DNA from: Betaproteobacteria bacterium
GTDB lineage: Bacteria; Pseudomonadota; Gammaproteobacteria; Burkholderiales; Casimicrobiaceae
NCBI GenBank assembly: GCA_016717855.1
Contig: JADKEV010000007.1
Coordinates: 11,001-75,000 of the forward strand
Reading direction: 5' to 3'
Length of the DNA stretch: 64,000 nucleotides
The notes under the pieces are model-generated. The model was given only the letters and a program-made list of their open reading frames with translations, made no database searches and had not been told where the DNA came from. Position numbers and translations under genes: made by a program. Of the stretch, positions 45,430-52,803 are shown piece by piece. The stretch's first letter is position 1, and each line of letters starts with the position of its first letter.

Positions 45430-46194
45430 CTACTTCGGCGCCAGCCGGATCCCCCCATCAAGGCGGATCACCTCGCCATTCAGGTACGCACATTCGATGA
45501 TGGTCCTGACCAGGCTCGCATACTCGTCGGGCTGGCCCAGCCTGGATGGAAACGGCACCATCTTTCCCAGCGCGGCCTGCACCTCAGGCGTGAGGCTGGC
45601 CATCATCGGCGTGGCGAAGATCCCCGGGGCGACGGTCATCACGCGGATGCCCAGGCTGGCCAGTTCCCGCGCTGCCGGCAGAGTCAGCCCCACCAGCCCC
45701 GCCTTCGACGACGCGTAGGCCGCCTGCCCGATCTGGCCATCGTAGGCGGCGACACTCGCGGTGTGTACGACGATCCCGCGCTCGCCTCCTGCTGTGGGCT
45801 GGTTGCTGGCCATCGCCGCGCACGCCAGGCGCATCACATTGAATGCGCCGATCAGGTTGACGCCGATCACCCGCGAGAACCCGGCGAGCGAATGCACGCC
45901 ATCGCGCTTGACGATGCGCTCCGCATGAACGATGCCTGCGCAACTGATCACCCCGCGCAGTTCACCCAGCGCGGTCGCCGCGCCGACTGCGGCCTGCACG
46001 CTGGCCTCGTCGGTGACATCAGTCCGGCAGAACGTCGCGCTGGCGCCAAGTTCCGCCGCGAAGGCCCGCCCTTCCGCCTCGCGCACGTCCGCCAGCACGA
46101 CCTTTGCGCCATTCGCCACCAGCATGCGCGCCGTCGCCGCCCCGAGGCCCGAAGCCCCGCCAGTGACCAGAAACATTCCGCCTTTGATGTCCAT
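45430..46194 (-). CDS. SDR family dehydrogenase, 3-hydroxyacyl-CoA dehydrogenase type 2-like
   Basis: Short-chain dehydrogenase, 254 residues. NAD-binding TGGASGLGAATARML and the NNAG-equivalent region SCAGIVHAER are followed by catalytic YASSK and the PGIF..TPMM segment. The pattern is closest to human HSD17B10-like 3-hydroxyacyl-CoA dehydrogenases, used in fatty acid or branched-chain amino acid breakdown. Convergent with dsbB (38 bases between) and 12 bases downstream of qmcA on its own strand. Confidence 0.88.
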   Translation of the reverse strand: MDIKGGMFLVTGGASGLGAATARMLVANGAKVVLADVREAEGRAFAAELGASATFCRTDVTDEASVQAAVGAATALGELRGVISCAGIVHAERIVKRDGVHSLAGFSRVIGVNLIGAFNVMRLACAAMASNQPTAGGERGIVVHTASVAAYDGQIGQAAYASSKAGLVGLTLPAARELASLGIRVMTVAPGIFATPMMASLTPEVQAALGKMVPFPSRLGQPDEYASLVRTIIECAYLNGEVIRLDGGIRLAPK

Positions 46195-46206
46195 GGTTGT
46201 ACGCCC

Positions 46207-47133
46207 TCAGGCTTCTTTCTTGCCTGCGTTGAAGACAGTCGTCGCGCTGGTAACCAGGCTGGCGAGATCGGACATGTTCGAGGGCACGATCAGCGTATTG
46301 CCCTCCTTCGCTAGTCCCGCGAATGCCGCCACGTACTGTTCGGCGATCTTCAGGTTCACCGCGTTCATTCCACCCGGTGCGCTGATCGCGTCCGCGATCT
46401 GCCGGATTGCCGTCGCGTTGGCCGCCGCCTTGGCAAGGATTGCCGCGGCCTCGCCTTGCGCCTTGTTGATCTCGGCCTGTTTCTCACCTTCGGAACGGGC
46501 GATGGAGGCTTCGCGCTGGCCGGTGGCGATGTTGATCTGTTCCTGGCGCCGCCCTTCCGACGCCGCGATGACCGCGCGCTTTTCGCGCTCGGCGGTGATC
46601 TGCGCCTGCATCGCATGCAGGATCTCCTTCGGTGGCGTCAAATCCTTGATTTCGTAGCGGAGGACCTTGACCCCCCAGCTCCGCGCCGCCTCGTCGAGCG
46701 CTGCGACGACGGTAGCATTGATGTGGTCGCGTTCCTCGAATGTCTTGTCCAGTTCCATCCGCCCGATGACCGAGCGTAGCGTGGTTTGCGCCAGCTGGGT
46801 GATCGCCAGTTCGAAGTTGCTCGATCCGTAGGACGCCAGCTTGGGATCGGTGACCTGGAAGTACAGGATGCCGTCGACCTGCAACTGCGTGTTGTCCTTG
46901 GTGATGCAGATCTGGCTGGGCACGTCCAGCGGGATTTCGCGCAAGTCATGCTTGTAGCGCACGGTGTCGATGAAAGGCACGACGAAGTTGAGCCCCGGCT
47001 GCAGCACGGCGTGGAACTTCCCGAGCCGTTCGACGACGAAGGCGCGCTGTTGCGGCACGACGCGAAGGTAACGCGGCAACAATATCACCACGGCGACCAG
47101 GAATAACACAAAGAAAAGCAGCTTGAGTTCCAT
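46207..47133 (-). CDS. qmcA: SPFH/stomatin-like membrane protease-associated protein (QmcA family)
   Basis: A 308-residue SPFH (stomatin/prohibitin) protein with one N-terminal membrane helix (LKLLFFVLFLVAVVILLP) and a long SPFH domain (RAFVVERLGKFHAVLQPGLN, then a helical ERKRAVIAASEGRR-like region rich in Glu, Gln and Ala). Such proteins form ring-shaped assemblies with membrane proteases. It lies 26 bases downstream of nfeD on the same strand, the usual SPFH-NfeD partnership. Confidence 0.92.
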   Translation of the reverse strand: MELKLLFFVLFLVAVVILLPRYLRVVPQQRAFVVERLGKFHAVLQPGLNFVVPFIDTVRYKHDLREIPLDVPSQICITKDNTQLQVDGILYFQVTDPKLASYGSSNFELAITQLAQTTLRSVIGRMELDKTFEERDHINATVVAALDEAARSWGVKVLRYEIKDLTPPKEILHAMQAQITAEREKRAVIAASEGRRQEQINIATGQREASIARSEGEKQAEINKAQGEAAAILAKAAANATAIRQIADAISAPGGMNAVNLKIAEQYVAAFAGLAKEGNTLIVPSNMSDLASLVTSATTVFNAGKKEA

Positions 47134-47159
47134 TGTTGATCACTCCCCAGAAAGTCCGT

Positions 47160-47576
47160 TCATTCGTTCGGCGCCGTGAGCACCAGCACGGATCCGCGCA
47201 TTTCCCTGATCGACATCGACTCGCGTTTCGGCGTGTGCGGCGTTGCCAGTTCGGCGTCCCAGTATGATCCACGATACTGGACGCGGGCCGTGCCATCCTC
47301 GCGCCACTCGATGACCTTCACAATCTGCCCGATATCAAAGGCCTGCATCTGCGGTTCCTCCGCATGGCTCTTGCGCCAGCGATGCGCGGCCGTCACCCCG
47401 GCGACACTGACGAGCGAAGCGACCCCGAACTGCACCCAGCCCTCGAATCCCAGCCATGCGACAAGACCACCGATGGCAAAGGCTGCCCCCACGGCGAGCA
47501 GATAGAAGGTTCCGGTTGCCAGCTCCACGCCGACCAGCACGGCTGCCATGATCCACCAAACGATATAGCCGCTCAA
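47160..47576 (-). CDS. nfeD: NfeD family membrane protein
   Basis: Short NfeD protein of 138 residues: three hydrophobic helices (YIVWWIMAAVLVGVELATG, FYLLAVGAAFAIGGLVAWL, WVQFGVASLVSVAGVTAA), then an OB-fold C-terminal domain (IGQIVKVIEWREDGTARVQY). NfeD proteins partner with SPFH proteins such as the one just downstream. A TTG at 47576 is used, with GGAG seven bases before; an ATG nine codons in is an alternative. Confidence 0.87.
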   Translation of the reverse strand: MSGYIVWWIMAAVLVGVELATGTFYLLAVGAAFAIGGLVAWLGFEGWVQFGVASLVSVAGVTAAHRWRKSHAEEPQMQAFDIGQIVKVIEWREDGTARVQYRGSYWDAELATPHTPKRESMSIREMRGSVLVLTAPNE

Positions 47577-47800
47577 AACAATCTCCGGACACTTTCGCGG
47601 ACCCCACTATCGCAAACCGCAAGGATTCTGACAAGGCGGAAATTGGCCGGTCGGCCGGGGTAGTCGGTGGTTCGTCGCATTCGCGCGTTGCCCACGCGCG
47701 CGTCGCGTGATGTACCGCAAGAGGCGGCGATGGATCGGGTATAATCTTGTTTTTTCGGTCATTTCTGCTGGTTCTCCGGCAAGAGTCGACGAGGTAGACC

Positions 47801-48154
47801 ATGCCGATCTATGAATATCGTTGCAGTGCGTGCGGATTCGAAAAGGACGCGCTGCAGAAAATGAGCGATGCGCCGCTCGTGGACTGCCCCGGTTGCGGCA
47901 AGCCCGCCCTGGTCAAGCAGATCTCCGCGGCCGGCTTCCAGTTAAAGGGCAGTGGCTGGTACGCCACGGACTTCAAGGGTTCGGGCGCGGCCAAGCCCGC
48001 CGCAAAGCCCGGCCCCGATGCCGCTGCCGACGCGAAATCCGCACCGGCAAACGCCGCCGCCGACCCGGGCGGAGCGAAAGCTGCCGAACCCGCAGCGACC
48101 AAGAGCGAGAGCCCGGCGCCGAAGCCTTCTCCAACCCCGGGCGCCGGCGACTAA
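47801..48154 (+). CDS. FmdB family zinc-ribbon regulatory protein
   Basis: A 117-residue protein with an N-terminal FmdB zinc ribbon (MPIYEYRCSACGFEKDALQK then DCPGCGKPALVKQ), a short GFQLKGSGWYATDFKG block, and a 65-residue Ala/Pro-rich tail. FmdB proteins are often taken as regulatory, but their target is usually unknown. Start ATG 47801 has GAGG upstream. A TATAAT lies at 47740-47745 without a clear -35. It is followed after one base by the DUF502 gene. Confidence 0.85.
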   Translation: MPIYEYRCSACGFEKDALQKMSDAPLVDCPGCGKPALVKQISAAGFQLKGSGWYATDFKGSGAAKPAAKPGPDAAADAKSAPANAAADPGGAKAAEPAATKSESPAPKPSPTPGAGD

Positions 48155-48155
48155 G

Positions 48156-48806
48156 GTGCACCAACTCCGCCGCTATCTGGTGACTGGACTGGTCCTGTGG
48201 GTCCCGCTGGGAATCACCATTTGGGTACTGACCCTGATCGTGTCCACGCTGGACAAGTCGTTGCTGCTGATACCGTACCAGTACCGGCCGGAAGCACTGC
48301 TGGGATTCACGATCCCCGGGCTGGGCGTTGTCCTGACGTTCATCATTCTGATCGTGACAGGCGTACTCACACGCAACTTCGTCGGCCAGAAACTGGTGCG
48401 GGCCTGGGACAGCATCCTGCGCCGGATACCCGTGGTCAAGTCCATCTATTCCGGCGTCAAGCAGGTAAGCGACACGCTCTTCTCCGATACCGGCCAGGCG
48501 TTTCGCAAGGCCTTGCTGATCGAGTTCCCTTCCCCGGGCAACTACACGATCGCGTTCATGACCGGCACGCCATCGGGCGAAGTGCTGCGCCGGCTTCCGG
48601 GCGACCACGTCAGCGTCTACGTTCCCACAACGCCGAACCCGACTTCCGGCTACTTCCTGCTGGTGCCGAAGAACAAGACACAGGAACTCGACATGAGCGT
48701 CGACGAAGCGCTGAAATACATAGTGTCCATGGGCGTGGTCGGCCCACCCCATAAGGCGGCGCCGGGTGCAGCCGCTGCCGGCGGGATCCACGCGCCGCGA
48801 AATTGA
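48156..48806 (+). CDS. DUF502 family membrane protein
   Basis: A 216-residue inner-membrane protein. Two helices (YLVTGLVLWVPLGITIWVLT and VVLTFIILIVTGVLTRNFVG) precede the family cytoplasmic block IPVVKSIYSGVKQVSDTLFS and the PSGEVLRRLPGDHVSVYVP stretch. Its function is not established. The GTG at 48156 starts one base after the fmdB stop; with fmdB and aspS it forms a conserved-looking group. Confidence 0.85.
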   Translation: MHQLRRYLVTGLVLWVPLGITIWVLTLIVSTLDKSLLLIPYQYRPEALLGFTIPGLGVVLTFIILIVTGVLTRNFVGQKLVRAWDSILRRIPVVKSIYSGVKQVSDTLFSDTGQAFRKALLIEFPSPGNYTIAFMTGTPSGEVLRRLPGDHVSVYVPTTPNPTSGYFLLVPKNKTQELDMSVDEALKYIVSMGVVGPPHKAAPGAAAAGGIHAPRN

Positions 48807-48902
48807 CGGGGCGGGGACCAGAGTCGCCGATGCGCTCGTGCCGCCCGCCCCCATGCTGTCCTGAACTGCTCAACACTCGATCAATCAAACCTGGAGTTTG
48901 TC

Positions 48903-50678
48903 ATGCGTACGCAATATTGCGGGCTGGTCGACCAGCGTTACCTGGGCCAGACCGTCACACTGATGGGCTGGGTGCACCGGCGGCGCGACCACGGCGGGAT
49001 CATCTTCATCGACCTGCGTGACCGCGAAGGGCTGGTGCAGGTGGTTTGCGACCCCGACCGCGTCGACACGTTCGGCACCGCCGAGAAAGTGCGGATGGAA
49101 TACGTGGTGAAAGTGACCGGGCGGGTGCGCGAACGCCCCGCCGGAACCGTCAACGAGGACCTGGTCAGCGGGGGCGTCGAGGTGCTGGCCCTCGAAATGG
49201 AAATACTGAATGCCTCGATCACGCCGCCGTTCATGATGGACGACACGGATATCTCGGAAATGGTGCGGCTGGAAAACCGGGTCATGGACCTGCGCCGCCC
49301 GGCGATGCAGCGAAACATGCGCCTGCGCTACCGCACGGCGATGGCCGCGCGCGCCTACCTCGACGGCGCGGGCTTCATCGACATCGAAACGCCGACGCTG
49401 TACAAGTCGACGCCCGAAGGCGCGCGGGAATTCCTCGTGCCATCCCGCGTCCACGACGGGTTGTTCTACGCGCTCCCGCAAAGCCCGCAGCTGTTCAAGC
49501 AGATGCTGATGATCGCCGGCTTCGACCGGTACTACCAGATCACCAAGTGCTTTCGCGACGAGGATCTTCGCGCCGATCGCCAGCCCGAGTTCACGCAGAT
49601 CGACGTCGAAACCTCATTCCTCTCGGAGCGGGAAATTCAGGACATGATGGAGGGACTGGTCAGGGCGATGTTCAAGGAAGCGCTGGACGTCACGCTGCCC
49701 GAATTTCCACGTTACACGTTTGCGGAAGTGATGCGCGACTACGGGTCGGACAAGCCAGACCTGCGCGTGCCGCTGAAATTCACCGAACTGACCGATCTGA
49801 TGAAGACGGTGGAGTTCAAGGTGTTCCGCGCCGCCGCCGATCTTCCCAACGGCCGGGTTGTCGCGCTGCGCGTTCCGGGCGGTGCGACGCTCTCGCGCAA
49901 GGAGATCGACGACTATGCGCAGTTCGTGACGATCTACGGCGCGCGCGGGCTCGCCTATATCAAGGTCAACGACGTGACGAAACCCAGCGATGAGGGCCTC
50001 CAGTCGCCTGTGGTCAAGTTCCTGTCCACGGAAGTGCTGGCGGCGATCATGGCGCGCACCGGCGCGCAATCTGGCGACCTGATCTTCTTCGGCGCCGACC
50101 GGGAGAAAGTCGTCAACGACGCGATCGGCGCGCTGCGCGCCAAGGTCGGACATGACCGTGGCCTCGCCGAGGGCGAATGGAAGCCCGCCTGGGTCGTCGA
50201 CTTCCCGATGTTCGAGTTCGACGAAGATCAGAAGACCTGGGCGGCAAGGCATCATCCGTTCACCGCGCCGAAGGATGGCCATGAAGACCTGTTGGCCACA
50301 GATCCCGGCGCCGCGCTTTCCAAAGCTTACGACGTGGTTCTCAACGGCTGGGAACTCGGAGGGGGATCGGTGCGGATACACCAGCCGGATGTGCAGGCGA
50401 AAGTCTTCGATGCGCTGCGGATTTCGCCGGAAGACCAGCAGAAGAAGTTCGGCTTCCTGCTCAAGGCCCTGCAGATGGGTGCCCCGCCGCACGGCGGCAT
50501 TGCCTTTGGCCTGGACCGGCTTGTCGCCATGATGTGCAAAGCCGACTCGATCCGCGACGTGATCGCATTTCCGAAGACGCAACGCGGGCAGGACCTGCTG
50601 GTCGAAGCACCTTCGCGCGTGGAGGAAAAACAGTTGCGCGATCTCCATATCCGCCTGCGCAATCCGCCGGCCGCCTGA
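48903..50678 (+). CDS. aspS: Aspartyl-tRNA synthetase
   Basis: Class II tRNA synthetase of 591 residues that charges tRNA-Asp. N-terminal OB-fold anticodon domain (VTLMGWVHRRRDHGGIIFI), motif 2 region FRDEDLRADRQPEFTQID, the bacterial insertion domain (residues about 280-420) and motif 3 GGIAFGLDRLVAM. The N-terminal residue pattern gives no safe way to say if it also charges tRNA-Asn. GGAG precedes ATG 48903. Confidence 0.97.
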   Translation: MRTQYCGLVDQRYLGQTVTLMGWVHRRRDHGGIIFIDLRDREGLVQVVCDPDRVDTFGTAEKVRMEYVVKVTGRVRERPAGTVNEDLVSGGVEVLALEMEILNASITPPFMMDDTDISEMVRLENRVMDLRRPAMQRNMRLRYRTAMAARAYLDGAGFIDIETPTLYKSTPEGAREFLVPSRVHDGLFYALPQSPQLFKQMLMIAGFDRYYQITKCFRDEDLRADRQPEFTQIDVETSFLSEREIQDMMEGLVRAMFKEALDVTLPEFPRYTFAEVMRDYGSDKPDLRVPLKFTELTDLMKTVEFKVFRAAADLPNGRVVALRVPGGATLSRKEIDDYAQFVTIYGARGLAYIKVNDVTKPSDEGLQSPVVKFLSTEVLAAIMARTGAQSGDLIFFGADREKVVNDAIGALRAKVGHDRGLAEGEWKPAWVVDFPMFEFDEDQKTWAARHHPFTAPKDGHEDLLATDPGAALSKAYDVVLNGWELGGGSVRIHQPDVQAKVFDALRISPEDQQKKFGFLLKALQMGAPPHGGIAFGLDRLVAMMCKADSIRDVIAFPKTQRGQDLLVEAPSRVEEKQLRDLHIRLRNPPAA

Positions 50679-50690
50679 GGAGGGCCGGCG

Positions 50691-51329
50691 ATGCACATCC
50701 TGCTTACCGCCGAGGAGGCGCGCGTGCTGGGCGCGCTGATGGAAAAGGAGGTGTCAACGCCGGATCACTATCCGTTGTCGCTCAATGCGCTGACCAACGC
50801 CTGCAACCAGACCACCAGCCGCGACCCGATCGTCCGCTACGACGAGGACACGGTGCTCCGCGCCCTGGACAGGTTGCGCGAGAAAAAGCTGCTGTGGGAG
50901 GTCGACCAGGCAGGCGGCCGCGTGCGCAAGTATCAACAGCAGTTCAGCAAATGGCACGACCTCGATCCGCAGGCGCATGCGGTGATCACGCTGCTGCTGC
51001 TGCGCGGCGCGCAGACTCCGGGCGAATTGAAGTCGCGCTCCGAGCGGCTGGCCGAGTTTCGCGATCTGGCCGAAGTCGAAGCCGTGCTCGGGCGCCTGGG
51101 CGAGCGCAACCCGCCGTTTGTCGTGCGCCTGCCGCGGCTTCCGGGAACCAAGGAATTCCGCTACATGCACCTGCTCTGCGGTGAAGTCGATGTCGCGACG
51201 CTGGCCGAAGGCCAGGTTGCCGCGGTCGGCGTAACCGGACTATCGTTATCCGACCGGGTCTCGCGGCTGGAAACTGAACTGGCCAGCCTGCGGGAAGAAC
51301 TGTCTGCCTTCCGCAAGCAGTTCGACTAG
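50691..51329 (+). CDS. DUF480 family protein (YceH-like)
   Basis: A 212-residue protein of the YceH/DUF480 family: two winged-helix-like domains (LTAEEARVLGALMEKEVSTP, YPLSLNALTNACNQTTSRDP; and FRDLAEVEAVLGRLGERNPP). It ends with a coiled-coil (SRLETELASLREELSAFRKQ). The function is unknown, though the fold suggests DNA or protein binding. GAGGAGG precedes ATG 50691, twelve bases after aspS. Confidence 0.9.
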   Translation: MHILLTAEEARVLGALMEKEVSTPDHYPLSLNALTNACNQTTSRDPIVRYDEDTVLRALDRLREKKLLWEVDQAGGRVRKYQQQFSKWHDLDPQAHAVITLLLLRGAQTPGELKSRSERLAEFRDLAEVEAVLGRLGERNPPFVVRLPRLPGTKEFRYMHLLCGEVDVATLAEGQVAAVGVTGLSLSDRVSRLETELASLREELSAFRKQFD

Positions 51330-51344
51330 CGCTCGCGCGGCGAT

Positions 51345-51373
51345 TCCACAAACCGCTTTTTGCGTAGCATAAT
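51345..51373 (+). promoter_or_regulatory. Candidate promoter for the ribonuclease-barstar pair
   Basis: TCCACA (51345-51350) and CATAAT (51368-51373) are 17 bases apart, four and five matches to the -35 and -10 consensus. It lies 28 bases before the ribonuclease start and downstream of the yceH stop. Only moderate support. Confidence 0.4.
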
Positions 51374-51401
51374 TGCCACTTGATGCGGAAACGACGAGCG
51401 G

Positions 51402-51773
51402 ATGAAATCCACACTATTGCGCGCAGGAATGCTAGTCCTGGCCTGCCTGTTGCTGGCCACGGCGGGCGTGCACGCGCGTGACCGGAAGCAGGGGGACGTA
51501 GCGGTCGACAACCTGCCGCAGCAAGCGTTGCGCACCTTGCAGCTGATCCGCAGCAATGGACCGTTTCCATATGATCGCGACGGCGTCGTGTTCGGCAACC
51601 GGGAACGCGCCCTGCCCGACAAGCCGCGCGGCTACTACAGGGAGTACACGGTGAAGACACCTGGAGTCCGCGGCCGCGGCGCGAAGCGGATCGTCTGCGG
51701 CGGCGAACAGCGCCCCGCGCGCGAGTGCTATTACACCGACGACCATTACCGGACGTTCCGGCATATCCGATGA
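51402..51773 (+). CDS. Secreted barnase/RNase Sa-like guanyl-specific ribonuclease
   Basis: A 123-residue exported RNase. Signal peptide (AGMLVLACLLLATAGVHA) is followed by the microbial RNase fold: substrate region YDRDGVVFGNRERALP, catalytic Glu81 in YYREYTVKTPG, Arg97 in GAKRIVCGG and His115 in YTDDHYRTFRH. These residues match the barnase/RNase Sa catalytic set. Two cysteines (CGG and RECYY) could form a disulfide in the periplasm. The next gene encodes a barstar, so this is an exported RNase with a cytoplasmic inhibitor. Confidence 0.85.
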   Translation: MKSTLLRAGMLVLACLLLATAGVHARDRKQGDVAVDNLPQQALRTLQLIRSNGPFPYDRDGVVFGNRERALPDKPRGYYREYTVKTPGVRGRGAKRIVCGGEQRPARECYYTDDHYRTFRHIR

Positions 51774-51804
51774 ACGCGCACGCAAACCTAACAGAGACGA
51801 CGAC

Positions 51805-52197
51805 ATGAAGACACCCGAACTGACCGACGTAGCGGCCGCCGGGGTACAGGACTGGGACAACGCGACCGAATCGCTGCGTGCGGCGGCCAAGGCGGCGCGC
51901 CTGAAATTCTATTCCGTCGATTTGTCCAGGGTTGCCGGCAAGCCGGCGCTCCTCAAGGTGTTGGAAAAGGGCATCAACCTGCCCGACCACTTCGGCCACA
52001 ATTGGGACGCCCTCGCCGACTGCCTCGAGGACGACGAGTGGATGGACAAGCACGGCGTCGTCATTCTGTGGCAAGGAGCCGAGAAGTTTCGCAAGACGCA
52101 TCATGAGGACTTTGAAACCGCGCTGGACATCTTTTCCGAGGCTTCCGAGTACTGGCAGGAGCATCACCGTCCATTCTGGCTGTTCCTGGCGGACTGA
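51805..52197 (+). CDS. Barstar family ribonuclease inhibitor
   Basis: A 130-residue cytoplasmic inhibitor of barnase-type RNases. The barstar contact helix is INLPDHFGHNWDALADCLED, with Asp61, Asn66-Trp67-Asp68 in the positions used to plug the RNase active site. No signal peptide, as expected for an inhibitor that protects the cell. Lies 31 bases after the RNase gene, so the two are probably co-transcribed. Confidence 0.88.
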   Translation: MKTPELTDVAAAGVQDWDNATESLRAAAKAARLKFYSVDLSRVAGKPALLKVLEKGINLPDHFGHNWDALADCLEDDEWMDKHGVVILWQGAEKFRKTHHEDFETALDIFSEASEYWQEHHRPFWLFLAD

Positions 52198-52267
52198 TCG
52201 GGTCCTGCCCGCCGCAGCGGGCCATCCGGCTTTGCCTCCCGGACCGGCCTGACGCGACAGCGCGCTG

Positions 52268-52744
52268 ATGCTCAACTCGTTCAAAGTCCCGGTTTCGACG
52301 CTGATCGTCGTCCACGATCCTCGCCTGCGCGTGCTGCTGCTCGAGCGCGCCGACTTTCGCGATCACTGGCAATCAGTGACCGGAAGTCAGGAGCCGGGGG
52401 AGTCGCTGCCCGCGACGGCGGCGCGCGAATTGGTCGAGGAAACCGGGATCGACGCCGCGCAGCACGGTGGCGTTGCGAACTGGCACCTGTGCAACGTCTA
52501 TGAGATATATGCGCAATGGCGGCATCGCTACGCACCCGGCACCACGCACAACATGGAACATGTGTTCGGCCTGCAGGTCCCCGGACATGTGCCGGTAAGG
52601 CTGGCGGCGGACGAGCATGTCGCGTTCCGCTGGTTGCCATGGCGCGAAGCAGCGGAAAAGTGCTTTTCCTGGAGCAATCGTGAAGCGATCCTGGAGCTGC
52701 CGCGCAGGACGGGAAAGACGAGTCCGGAACGCCGCACAAAGTGA
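52268..52744 (+). CDS. nudB: Dihydroneopterin triphosphate diphosphatase (Nudix hydrolase)
   Basis: A 158-residue Nudix enzyme. The Nudix box is complete at residues 39-61 (GSQEPGESLPATAARELVEE, then TG-I), the glutamates binding Mg2+. The N-terminus FKVPVSTLIVVHDP and WRHRYAPGTTHNMEHVFGLQ match NudB, which removes pyrophosphate from dihydroneopterin triphosphate in folate synthesis. Other Nudix substrates cannot be excluded. Confidence 0.88.
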   Translation: MLNSFKVPVSTLIVVHDPRLRVLLLERADFRDHWQSVTGSQEPGESLPATAARELVEETGIDAAQHGGVANWHLCNVYEIYAQWRHRYAPGTTHNMEHVFGLQVPGHVPVRLAADEHVAFRWLPWREAAEKCFSWSNREAILELPRRTGKTSPERRTK

Positions 52745-52755
52745 TGCGGAAAAGG

Positions 52756-52781
52756 AAAAAGGCGCCGCGACGGGCGCCTTT
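52756..52781 (-). terminator. Bidirectional intrinsic terminator between nudB and pnp
   Basis: AAAGGCGCC (52758-52766), loop GCGACG, GGCGCCTTT (52773-52781) form a 9-bp hairpin. On the minus strand it is followed by TTTTTCCTTTTCC, ending pnp transcripts; on the plus strand by TTTCTCTCC, serving nudB. Confidence 0.85.
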
Positions 52782-52803
52782 CTCTCCGGAGCCGTGACTC
52801 CGT

